Shown piece by piece: positions 10,449-19,112 of a DNA stretch of 64,000 nucleotides. The translations under genes were made by a program, and so were the position numbers. The stretch spans positions 1-64,000 of the forward strand of contig JALHMS010000023.1 in the NCBI GenBank assembly GCA_022843925.1. Direction: 5' to 3'. Positions within the stretch are counted from its first letter, which is position 1; each line of letters begins with the position of its first letter. The notes under the pieces are model-generated. The model made no database searches. It was not told the origin of the DNA and saw only the letters and a list, made by a program, of their open reading frames with translations. This stretch comes from Burkholderiales bacterium. GTDB lineage: Bacteria > Pseudomonadota > Gammaproteobacteria > Burkholderiales > Ga0077523.

Positions 10449-11192
10449 TCATCCGGGCCCGCTGGTGTGCGACACAGCGTCAGTCGCTGTCGCAGATTGT
10501 CCGCGGAGCAGAACGTCGGGCCGCAGATCGATGTGGACCTTGGACCGGCCGACCGTCAGGCAGACATACGGGAACACCGTGGCGAGCATCAGTTCCAGTC
10601 CCCACACCTGCAGGAAGAGCGCGCGCCCTGCCACCTTCCAGCCGAGGTGTTGATGTGAGCGCCGCGAGGCAAGGTTGAAGCGGGTCAGGCGGCTGAACGT
10701 GTACTTGATGCCTCGACGGGTCAGATACTCGTTCGCGCCGTTCCAGAGACCGACGAAGCCCAGGCCCATCCGGTGCTCGGGAAAGAGATAGAAGTCGAAA
10801 TCGAAGACGGCCTGGTCCACGGGATGAAGCCGATACCGGCAGCGCACCTCGTCCTCGTCGTACGACTCGAAACAGAACCACATGTACCCGATGAACTGGT
10901 CGCGACGGAACGCGCCGAGACATACCGATCGCTGGACGAAACGCTGGGCCATGATCTCGGGCCGCACGGGCATCCTGGCGATCTCCGGATCCCCGGGCAG
11001 GATTTCGCGGATCTCCAGCTGCCGTCCGAGCGACCCGCGAAGCAGAGGCTTGTCGGAGATGGGCTGCACCATCAATTCGTACACCTGCAGGCGAAGGCGT
11101 GGCGAGATGGACGACAGCACGCGATCGGTCGCGTAGAGCAGTCCGGCGCCAAGACCGAACTCCCTGAACGGACCGAGGATCTTTTTCAGCAT
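10449..11192 (-). CDS. GNAT-like acyltransferase
   Basis: HRMGLGFVGLWNGANEYLTRRGIKYTFSRLTRFNLASRRSHQHLGW resembles GNAT motif A/B; co-oriented with the cluster. Confidence 0.55.
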   Translation of the reverse strand: MLKKILGPFREFGLGAGLLYATDRVLSSISPRLRLQVYELMVQPISDKPLLRGSLGRQLEIREILPGDPEIARMPVRPEIMAQRFVQRSVCLGAFRRDQFIGYMWFCFESYDEDEVRCRYRLHPVDQAVFDFDFYLFPEHRMGLGFVGLWNGANEYLTRRGIKYTFSRLTRFNLASRRSHQHLGWKVAGRALFLQVWGLELMLATVFPYVCLTVGRSKVHIDLRPDVLLRGQSATATDAVSHTSGPG

Positions 11193-11463
11193 CTGACAGA
11201 ACCCTCAGGAATGAACGGTCTTCCGCCTCGGGCGACTGGCACGCCGCGCGGACCTCCGGTTTGCCTGGACCTCAAGCAACACGCACGCCGGACGCCCTGG
11301 ACCGCCATGGGGCTGCGCGCCGTCGGGGAGGCGACGTCCGATCAGCGGATCGGGCCTACCGCGCAGGCAGTGTCCAATGCCGTCGGGCGGGGTAGCTGCC
11401 AGCGGGAGGTCGCCACGGTTGCCGCGCACAGGCCGGCACTGCGGGCATGTCGACCCGGCCTCT

Positions 11464-12132
11464 CTAAGCCGGCGCGGCGATGCGGCGCAGGCGCTGGGCG
11501 TCGACGATCTCGACCTGCTCGCGCCCGAGAGACACCAGCCCCTGCTCGGCGAAGCTCTTGAGCAGGCGGCTCACGATCTCGCGAACACTACCCAGCTCGT
11601 CCGCGAGCGCCTGGTGGGTCGCGTGGACCACGCGACCCTTTCCCAGGAGCAAGGTCGCCAACCGCTGATCGAGGCGCTGGAAGGCCACGGCCTCCACCAG
11701 TTGCATGAGCTCTGCGATGCGCTCGGCGAAGAGCGCGAAGACGTAGTCACGAAATGGCGGGTGCTCCGCGAGCAGCCGCGAGAACACCGGCTGCGGCAAG
11801 GCCACCGCGAGCACCGCGGACTCCGCCACGCCGCGGGCGTTGTAGGCCACGCGCCCGAGCAGGCAGCTCGACGTGAGGATGCAGGCCTCGCCGGGCACCA
11901 CGCGGTAGAGCTGCAGTTCCCGTCCGTTCGCACCCACCTTCGAGACCCGGATGGTCCCGTCGAGCAGAAGCGGGAAGGCCTGGCACGGACTCTCCTCGTC
12001 GAAAAGCACCGTGCCGGCGGGCACGGCCATGACGTGCGCGTCCTCGAGCAGTCGCGTGAGGGCGGCATCGGTCAACGATTCCAACGCGGGGTAGAGCGCG
12101 CGGATGCGGTTCGTGATCTCTTCGGATTTCAT
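11464..12132 (-). CDS. Crp/Fnr family transcriptional regulator
   Basis: cNMP-binding-like N-terminus and C-terminal HTH (LADELGSVREIVSRLLKSFAEQGLV). Confidence 0.85.
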   Translation of the reverse strand: MKSEEITNRIRALYPALESLTDAALTRLLEDAHVMAVPAGTVLFDEESPCQAFPLLLDGTIRVSKVGANGRELQLYRVVPGEACILTSSCLLGRVAYNARGVAESAVLAVALPQPVFSRLLAEHPPFRDYVFALFAERIAELMQLVEAVAFQRLDQRLATLLLGKGRVVHATHQALADELGSVREIVSRLLKSFAEQGLVSLGREQVEIVDAQRLRRIAAPA

Positions 12133-12185
12133 CCCGTGACCATAGGGTCGTCGTCGCGAACTGTAAAGCGCCGGAACACCGTCCG

Positions 12186-13256
12186 TCACCGCTCGCGCCG
12201 CGCCGTCTCCGAGGGACGTTCGCCGAACATCCTCCGATAGTCCGCGGAGAACTGGCTCGGATGCCAGAAGCCCCAGCGCGCAGCGACATCGGCGACCCGC
12301 TCGTCCGGGGTCGTCCGGCGGAGTTCGCGCCGCACGCCGTTCAGTCGTAGCGCCCGCAGGAACTGTACGGGGCTCACGCCCAGAATCTCCTGGAAGCTGT
12401 ACTGCAACGTGCGACGGCTCACTCCCAATGCGGCACACAGCTCGGCGACGGTGACCGGCACTTCGCGCTGCGCATGCAGATGCTCCCGCGCGCGCTCCAC
12501 GAGCCGGGTGCGGGATCGCAACGACAGCACCGGCTGACCGATCAGCCGGCTGCCGGCCTGGGCGCCCGGCTGGCGGGCAGATCGGGCAACCTCCTGACTG
12601 CCGCCGCCCGCGAACACCGCATCCACGCCGACCAGAAGGGACGACACCAGCGCCCGGCGGACCTCGGGACGGTCGAACACGGCGGTCGCGCCGCCCTCCA
12701 CGGCGTCGAGGAATGCAAGCGCGAGGGTGCCCAGCCGGCGGAGTGCCGGGGAGTCCGACAGGACGGCAGGAAGGATCGCGGGCAGTGGGCCCTCCGCGCG
12801 ATCGTCAGGGTCGTCGCGCAGGAGCGCCGCCGGCACGGCGATGCCGATCACGTCGAAATCGCGGGGGGCCCGCAGGCTGAAATCGCCCGGCGCGCCGAAG
12901 GCGAAGCCGGTGCCCGCCGGCAGGCTGTGGTCGTGGAACGCGGCATCGCCCCCCGAGGCGACGATGAGCCCGAGGATGCACGCCCCCGGCCAGGCGCGTC
13001 CGGACTGGAAGACCATCTGGTTCGTCCGTTCCCGGAACACCTGCACGTCGTCGACCCATGTCTCGGTGACGTGCCCGGCGAAGCGCCCGCGCGTCAGCTG
13101 CTCGTAGCGCTGGTCCCAGGCGGCGAGGGCCTCGGCATGCTCGTCGGCGTCGCGGAAGGCGAGCTGCGCGCACCGGAAGGATGCCGGCGCTGCGCGGGCG
13201 GCAGGCTCGGCGCACAGGGTGGGGGCGGGCAGCGGTGGGAAGATCGACGAGGTCAT
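12186..13256 (-). CDS. AraC family transcriptional regulator
   Basis: C-terminal AraC HTH pair (VTVAELCAALGVSRRTLQYSFQEILGVSPVQFLRALRLNGVRREL...WGFWHPSQFSADYRRMFGERPSE); divergent from the amine dehydrogenase operon. Confidence 0.85.
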   Translation of the reverse strand: MTSSIFPPLPAPTLCAEPAARAAPASFRCAQLAFRDADEHAEALAAWDQRYEQLTRGRFAGHVTETWVDDVQVFRERTNQMVFQSGRAWPGACILGLIVASGGDAAFHDHSLPAGTGFAFGAPGDFSLRAPRDFDVIGIAVPAALLRDDPDDRAEGPLPAILPAVLSDSPALRRLGTLALAFLDAVEGGATAVFDRPEVRRALVSSLLVGVDAVFAGGGSQEVARSARQPGAQAGSRLIGQPVLSLRSRTRLVERAREHLHAQREVPVTVAELCAALGVSRRTLQYSFQEILGVSPVQFLRALRLNGVRRELRRTTPDERVADVAARWGFWHPSQFSADYRRMFGERPSETARRER

Positions 13257-13433
13257 CCGTGGCAACGCGATGGTTGGAAATACGAAGCGGCGGCCAGCAC
13301 TTTTCGGTCCCGTGCGGCCCGGGGGTAGTCTGAAGCCCGTTCGGCAGCCTTGCCGATTTTCGATACCGGTGCGTGGCGGGCGACAGTACGCTCCGTACCG
13401 TCGGGTGGGCAAGGCCGACCCTTGTTGGGACTT

Positions 13434-13597
13434 AGGAGCCTTTCGGACTTGGGATGATTCGGCTGCAACGGTGGGAGAGCGGTCCATGTTCCGCCGCTTT
13501 CCCCTCACGTATTCCCGATACGTTCGTCGACATCGTCAGAATCTGTCCTCGCTCGCCCCCCGTTTCGCTATCGACCACCCAAGCCCGACAGGCTCCT
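13434..13597 (-). repeat. 164-bp MITE-like element, copy 1 (inverted relative to copies 2 and 3)
   Basis: AGGAGCCTTTCGGACTTGGG...AAGCCCGACAGGCTCCT; same length and order as the copies at 39190 and 48344. Confidence 0.85.
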
Positions 13598-13612
13598 AGG
13601 GAGAACACATTG

Positions 13613-14767
13613 ATGAAGGCCATTCTCGAAGCAGCACGACGGGGGCTTCCGATCCTCGCCCTGGCCGGTCTGATCCAGTCGTTGCCCGCGGCGGCGGATC
13701 TGCCCATCGAGACGCTTGGCAGCGAGCCGGTGGTGAAGGCGAAGACCCGGATCTACATCCCCGACATCGCCATCATGCACATCGCCGACGGCAAGCTGCA
13801 CGTGGTCGACGGCGAGACCGGCGCCTACCAGGGGGTCATCGGCACGGGTTTCACCGGTCAGACCAAGGTCTCCCACGACGGCAAGCAGATCTTCATCGCG
13901 ACGGGCTACTACTCGCGCGGCCAGCGCGGCGAGCGCACCGACATCGTCGAGGTCTGGAATGCGGACACCCTCCGCTTCGAGTACGAGATCCCCATCAGCG
14001 AGAAACGCGCGATGGCCCTCAACTACAAGTGGCTCCTCACGCAGTCGTCCGACAGCCGCTGGCTGATCGTGCAGAACGCCACGCCGGCCACCTCGGTGCA
14101 GGTGATCGACCTGCCCCAGAAGAGGACGGTCTCCGAGATCACTATGCCCGGGTGCTGGGCCATCTATCCCGTGCCGTCCCAGCCGAACCGCTTCGGCGCC
14201 CTGTGCGGCGACGGCACTATGCAGATGGTGACCCTGGCCGAGGATGGCAGCGCCGCGTCGCGCACGATCTCCGAACCGCTGTTCGACCCCGACGCCGACG
14301 CGCTTTTCATCCAGGGTGAACCCACCGGCGACATCTACCACTTCGTCAGCTTCACCGGCAACGTCGTCAGCATCGACCTGAGCGGCGAGACGGCCAAGGC
14401 CGCGGGCAAGTGGTCGCTCGTCTCGACTGCGGAACGCAAGAAGGGCTGGCGTCCGGGTGGCTACCAGCCGCTCGCGCTGCACGTGGACTCCGGCCGCATG
14501 TACGTCGCGATGCATCCGGGCGGCGCTGAGGGCAGCCACAAGAATCCCGCGAAGGAAGTCTGGGTGTACGACGTCGCGACGAAGAAGCGCGTCGCGAAGG
14601 TCCATGGCCACGGTGCGACGGCCATCGCCACCTCCACCGACGGCAAGCTGCTCTACGCGATCGATGCCGAGAAGGCCGCCCTCGTGATCACGCAACTGGG
14701 CAAGAAGCCGAAGGTGCGCGGCACGTTCCAGGTGGGCGAGTTCCCCAGCCAGCTCGAGGTGCGCTGA
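13613..14767 (+). CDS. TTQ amine dehydrogenase large (heavy) subunit, MauB/AauB-like
   Basis: Beta-propeller amine dehydrogenase family sequence followed by MauE, MauD and MauA homologues. Confidence 0.85.
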   Translation: MKAILEAARRGLPILALAGLIQSLPAAADLPIETLGSEPVVKAKTRIYIPDIAIMHIADGKLHVVDGETGAYQGVIGTGFTGQTKVSHDGKQIFIATGYYSRGQRGERTDIVEVWNADTLRFEYEIPISEKRAMALNYKWLLTQSSDSRWLIVQNATPATSVQVIDLPQKRTVSEITMPGCWAIYPVPSQPNRFGALCGDGTMQMVTLAEDGSAASRTISEPLFDPDADALFIQGEPTGDIYHFVSFTGNVVSIDLSGETAKAAGKWSLVSTAERKKGWRPGGYQPLALHVDSGRMYVAMHPGGAEGSHKNPAKEVWVYDVATKKRVAKVHGHGATAIATSTDGKLLYAIDAEKAALVITQLGKKPKVRGTFQVGEFPSQLEVR

Positions 14768-14768
14768 G

Positions 14769-15341
14769 ATGGATCCGTCCGCGATCCTCTCGGATCCGGC
14801 CGCGGCAGGCATCGTCGTGGGTGCGCTCGCACTCATCCTCTTCGGTGCCGCGTGGCACAAGCTGTCGGAGCCGAACGCATTCCTGTCGTCGCTCGCCGCG
14901 TACCGCCTCGTGCCCGACGCCACGCTCGATATCGCGGCGCGCGCGGTGCCCGTCGTCGAGATCGCGCTGGGCATCGGCCTGCTGATCCCGGTGACGCGCG
15001 TGCCGGCGCTCGTCGGGACCGCGCTGCTGATGCTCGCGTACGCCACGGCGATCGGCGTCAATCTGTTGCGCGGTCGCAGCTACATCGACTGCGGCTGCGG
15101 CGGCGCCGCCCATCCGCTGTCGTGGGGTCTCGTCGTCCGCAACGGCGTGCTCGCGGCGGCGGCTCTCGCGGTGAGCGGCCCGACGGCGGACCGCGCGCTC
15201 GGCTGGCTCGATGCCTTCACCCTGATCGCGGGCGTGCTCGCGTTCTATGTCGCCTATCTCATGGCCGACGAACTGCTCCGCCAGGCGAGCCGCATGGCGC
15301 GGGCGGACCGGTCGAGCCACGAAGGGAGTCCCCTCTCATGA
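14769..15341 (+). CDS. mauE: MauE-like methylamine utilization membrane protein (DoxX-like)
   Basis: Four-TM protein with SYIDCGCGG motif; gene order B-E-D-A. Confidence 0.85.
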   Translation: MDPSAILSDPAAAGIVVGALALILFGAAWHKLSEPNAFLSSLAAYRLVPDATLDIAARAVPVVEIALGIGLLIPVTRVPALVGTALLMLAYATAIGVNLLRGRSYIDCGCGGAAHPLSWGLVVRNGVLAAAALAVSGPTADRALGWLDAFTLIAGVLAFYVAYLMADELLRQASRMARADRSSHEGSPLS

Positions 15342-15949
15342 CCAGCATCACCATCTCGAACGCCATCCTGTGGGTCCTCATGCTCGGCGTGATCGTCGCA
15401 CTCTGGGCGCTCGCGCGTCAGGTGGGCATCCTCTACGAGCGCGTCGCCCCGATGGGTGCACTCATCACCGACGCGGGGCCCAAGCTCGGCGAGGCTTCGC
15501 CCAGCTTCGACCTCCCCTCGCTCGACGGCCGCACCATCGCCATCGCCGGCACGCGGCCCAAGAGCCAGCTCGTGTTCTTCCTCTCGCCCACGTGCCCGGT
15601 CTGCAAGAAGCTGCTGCCGATCCTGCGCTCCGCGTCGCAGGCCGAGAAGTCGTGGCTCGACGTCGTGCTCGCGAGCGACGGCGACTCCACGCAGCACCTC
15701 GCCTTCTACCGCGACCAGAACCTCGCGCAGTTCCCGTACGTGCTGTCGGCCGATCTGGGCATGACGTACCGCGTGAGCCGCCTCCCCTATGCCGTGCTGC
15801 TCGACGAGCGGGGCGTGATCCGCGCGAAGGGGCTCATCAACAATCGCGAACAGCTGGAGAGCCTGTTCAACGCCAAGGAGATCGGCGTCGCCTCCGTGCA
15901 GGACTACCTGCAGCGTGGCGCCGGCTCGCAGACCGGCGAGACCGCCTGA
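15338..15949 (+). CDS. mauD: MauD-like thiol-disulfide protein
   Basis: Thioredoxin-like CPVCKK motif after an N-terminal TM segment; start overlaps the mauE stop. Confidence 0.85.
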   Translation: MTSITISNAILWVLMLGVIVALWALARQVGILYERVAPMGALITDAGPKLGEASPSFDLPSLDGRTIAIAGTRPKSQLVFFLSPTCPVCKKLLPILRSASQAEKSWLDVVLASDGDSTQHLAFYRDQNLAQFPYVLSADLGMTYRVSRLPYAVLLDERGVIRAKGLINNREQLESLFNAKEIGVASVQDYLQRGAGSQTGETA

Positions 15950-15969
15950 AACCCCGAAGGAGAATCGAC

Positions 15970-16491
15970 ATGCTCCAGATCATCGAAACGTGGATCGACA
16001 AGATGGCGGAACGCCGCGTCCGCAGCGCCGCGCAGAGTTCGTCCCGTCGCAGTGCCGTCGCGAAGATCGGCACGATGATGGTGGGCGGCGCCGTGCTGCC
16101 GATGCTGCCCTTCGACCGCTCGGGCGGCGAGGCCCACGCCGGCATGCCGGCGATCGACGACCCCATGAAGTGCGAGTACTGGCGCAACTGCGCGCTCGAC
16201 GGATTCCTCTGCACCTGCTGCGGCGGTTCCGTGACGACGTGCCCGCCCGGGGCCGAGGCCTCGAAGGTCACCTGGGTCGGCACCTGCAAGAACCCGAAGG
16301 ACGGCAAGGACTACCTCGTCAGCTACAACGACTGCTGCGGCAAGGTGGCGTGCGGCCGCTGCCTCTGCAACTTCAACGAGCGCGAACGGCCGGCCTACCG
16401 CATGGGCGTGCACAACGACATCAACTGGTGCATGGCGGACAAGCAGACGATGTATCACTGCACGGTGTCCGTCATCGTCGGCGTCGCCTGA
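15970..16491 (+). CDS. TTQ amine dehydrogenase small (light) subunit, MauA/AauA-like
   Basis: RRSAVAKIG Tat-like signal, Cys-rich core CEYWRNCALDGFLCTCCGGSVTTCPPG, and Trp residues in VTWVGTC and NDINWC as in TTQ proteins. Confidence 0.9.
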   Translation: MLQIIETWIDKMAERRVRSAAQSSSRRSAVAKIGTMMVGGAVLPMLPFDRSGGEAHAGMPAIDDPMKCEYWRNCALDGFLCTCCGGSVTTCPPGAEASKVTWVGTCKNPKDGKDYLVSYNDCCGKVACGRCLCNFNERERPAYRMGVHNDINWCMADKQTMYHCTVSVIVGVA

Positions 16492-16513
16492 GTGACTCGG
16501 CAGCCGGGGACGC

Positions 16514-17038
16514 GTGCAGGCGGCATCGGTGGAGAGCGCATCCATGAGGGCATCGATCAGCCTTCCGGGCTGCGTACGTCGCTTGTTGCGCTGCTGCGTG
16601 CTGATCTCGATCGGCACCGCGGCCGCGATGCAAGGCGCGATCGCGCGCGACACCGACACGCAGTACACCGACAAGCGTGCACGGATCGACTACACGCTGC
16701 ACTGCTCGGGCTGTCACGGCATGGACGGCCTGGGCAAGCCCGCCGCGGGGATCCCGGTCTTCACCGATCAGGTGGGGCATTTTCTGCGGATGCCCGAGGG
16801 GCGTGCCTTCCTGATGCAGGTGCCCGGCCTGCTGGGCGCCCGGCTCCCCGATGACCGGGCCGCGGCGGTCACCACCTGGATGGTCCGGGCGTTCGCCGGA
16901 CCTTCGCTCCCGCCGGACTTCGTGCCCTACACGGCCGAGGAGGCGAAGCGCTACCGGGAGAGCCGGCCCGCCGATGTGATCGGCAAACGCAATGCGTTGT
17001 ATCGGCAGTTGCTGGAACACGGTTACGCGATTCAGTAG
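16514..17038 (+). CDS. c-type cytochrome
   Basis: Single CSGCH heme motif with signal-like N-terminus; immediately downstream of the amine dehydrogenase. Confidence 0.8.
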   Translation: MQAASVESASMRASISLPGCVRRLLRCCVLISIGTAAAMQGAIARDTDTQYTDKRARIDYTLHCSGCHGMDGLGKPAAGIPVFTDQVGHFLRMPEGRAFLMQVPGLLGARLPDDRAAAVTTWMVRAFAGPSLPPDFVPYTAEEAKRYRESRPADVIGKRNALYRQLLEHGYAIQ

Positions 17039-17076
17039 CCACCACGACAACCAGGCAGCACCACGGAGGACGATCC

Positions 17077-18342
17077 ATGAGCGATGTATCGAAAGGCAGG
17101 CGCGGCATTCTGAAGGGCATGGCAGCAATCCCGGCGGCAGCCGCGCTCCCGGGGCTCCTGCATGCGCAGGGCAGGCCCATCGTCGTGGGCCTGCCGATCG
17201 CGCAGAGCGGGCCGGCCGGTGTCGCGGATCACGCGGACCACCTGAACGGCGCGAAGCTCGCAGTGGCGGAGATCAACGCGGCGGGCGGCGTGCTGGGGCG
17301 GCCCATCGAGCTGAAGGTCGTGGACATCGACATCCTCACGCCCGAGGGCACGCAGGCCGCGTTCCGCAAGCTCGCGGACTCCAAGGTGCAGGCCATCTCC
17401 TCGCCCTTCGTGCTGATCCCGCAGCCGGCCATCGACGCGCTCGGCAGCTACAAGGCACCGTACCTGCACGGCAACACGCAGATCGCGTCACTGGAACTGG
17501 TCCGCAAGAACGCCCAGAAGTACGGCCACATCTTCCAGTTGGACCCTGCGGAGGTCTACTACGGCCTGGGCTTCCCTCCCTTCCTCGAGCAGTTGCAGGC
17601 GAGCGGTGCGTGGAAGCCGATCAACAACAAGGTCCACATCATCCAGGAGCAGATCGCCTACACGCAGACGATCTCCAAGTCGACGCAGGAAGCCCTGAAG
17701 GGCAGCAAGTTCCAGCTCGCGAAGGTGACGGACATCCAGTTCCCGGTGCAGGACTGGGGCCCCGTGATGCAGGAGATCAAGCGCACCGGCGCCGGCGTCA
17801 TCATGGTCGACCACTGGGTGGCCGCGGAGCTCGCGACGTTCTGCCAGCAGTTCTCGGCGAACCCGCTGAAGGGCGCGCTGGTGTATCTGCAGTACGGTCC
17901 GTCGCAGCCCGAGTTCCTGGAGCTCGCCGGCAAGGCCGCGGAAGGTTTCGTGTGGGGGACGGTGACCGGCGTGCTCGCCGACAAGAAGGGCACCGAGTTC
18001 CGCCAGAAGTACCGCAAGGCCAACCCCGGAATCATGGGCCTCGTCTACACGGGCATGGGCTACGACAGCATCTACATGCTCGCGGGTGCCTGGAAGGCCG
18101 TGGGCGACCCCGACAAGTTCAAGGAAGTGGCCGACCACATCCGCAAGACCCCCTTCCGCGGCGTGAACGGCTGGTCGTATCTCGACAACGAGTACCAGGC
18201 ATCCATCCACTATCCGCTGCAGGCGAAGGACCCCGAGAAGGGCATGGCGCACCTCTTCTTCCAGGTGCAGGGCGGCGAGCACCGCATCATCTCGCCCGCC
18301 ACGCAGAAGGAAGTGAACTTCAAGCCCGCTCCCTGGATGTGA
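17077..18342 (+). CDS. ABC transporter substrate-binding protein, branched-chain amino acid/amide type
   Basis: Tat-like RRGILKGMAAIP signal; LivK-like type I periplasmic-binding fold; followed by LivG/F/H/M homologues. Confidence 0.85.
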   Translation: MSDVSKGRRGILKGMAAIPAAAALPGLLHAQGRPIVVGLPIAQSGPAGVADHADHLNGAKLAVAEINAAGGVLGRPIELKVVDIDILTPEGTQAAFRKLADSKVQAISSPFVLIPQPAIDALGSYKAPYLHGNTQIASLELVRKNAQKYGHIFQLDPAEVYYGLGFPPFLEQLQASGAWKPINNKVHIIQEQIAYTQTISKSTQEALKGSKFQLAKVTDIQFPVQDWGPVMQEIKRTGAGVIMVDHWVAAELATFCQQFSANPLKGALVYLQYGPSQPEFLELAGKAAEGFVWGTVTGVLADKKGTEFRQKYRKANPGIMGLVYTGMGYDSIYMLAGAWKAVGDPDKFKEVADHIRKTPFRGVNGWSYLDNEYQASIHYPLQAKDPEKGMAHLFFQVQGGEHRIISPATQKEVNFKPAPWM

Positions 18343-18343
18343 C

Positions 18344-19096
18344 GTGGTCACGGCACCGCACGCGGGCACCGCGGTGCCCGGCGGGACTCTTTTCGCCTGC
18401 GAGGGCGTGGGGATCACGCTGGGTGGCCGCGAGATCCTCTCCGACGTGGGCCTGCAGGTCCGCGCCGGCGAGGTGCTCGGCATCATCGGGCCGAACGGCG
18501 CCGGCAAGACGACGCTGCTGGAGGTGCTCTCCGGCCGTCTGACGCCACGCACCGGGCGGGTCCTGCTGGAAGGGGCGGACGTGACCGCCCAGCCGATGCA
18601 CCAGCGCGCACGCCTGGGCATCGCCCGCACCTATCAGTCGCCCGTGGTGCCCGACGCGGTGCGCGTGCGCGACGTCTTCCAGGCCGCGCGCGAGGCCTGG
18701 AAGCCGTATCTCACCCGGCACCACGCGGAATGGGCCGCGGCGCTGGTGCGCTTCAAGGCCGACGAGATGATGCCTGCCGGCGCCCTGGAAACGCTCAACC
18801 GCCGCAAGCTTCTGCTCGCCTGCCTTCTCATGCGCAAGCCGCGCGTGATCCTCATGGACGAACCTGCGGCGGGGCTCATCAACGCCGAGGTGGACGAGAT
18901 CGACGCCCTGGTCCGCGTGCTGGCGAAGGAACTCGGCATGGGCGTGGTCATCGTAGAGCACCGCCTCGAACTGCTGGACGCCATCGCCGATCGCGTGGTG
19001 GTGCTGGACCTCGGCCGCGTCATCGCGGAGGGCCCTCCGGAGCACGTCTTCGAGCAGCCCGAGGTGCGCGCCGCCTATTTCGAGAACGCCGAATGA
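18344..19096 (+). CDS. ABC transporter ATP-binding protein (LivG-like)
   Basis: Walker A GPNGAGKTT, Walker B RVILMDEPAAGL. Confidence 0.9.
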   Translation: MVTAPHAGTAVPGGTLFACEGVGITLGGREILSDVGLQVRAGEVLGIIGPNGAGKTTLLEVLSGRLTPRTGRVLLEGADVTAQPMHQRARLGIARTYQSPVVPDAVRVRDVFQAAREAWKPYLTRHHAEWAAALVRFKADEMMPAGALETLNRRKLLLACLLMRKPRVILMDEPAAGLINAEVDEIDALVRVLAKELGMGVVIVEHRLELLDAIADRVVVLDLGRVIAEGPPEHVFEQPEVRAAYFENAE

Positions 19097-19112
19097 CGCC
19101 CGGTCGTCCGTC

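Noticed and set aside
11193-11463. Possible cobalamin riboswitch upstream of the B12-dependent mutase cluster
   Set aside because: I could not find a convincing B12 box or the conserved core in the leader on the minus strand
13454-13612. N-terminal extension of the amine dehydrogenase ORF (from 13454)
   Set aside because: This stretch is translation of MITE copy 1; the ATG at 13613 gives a proper signal peptide
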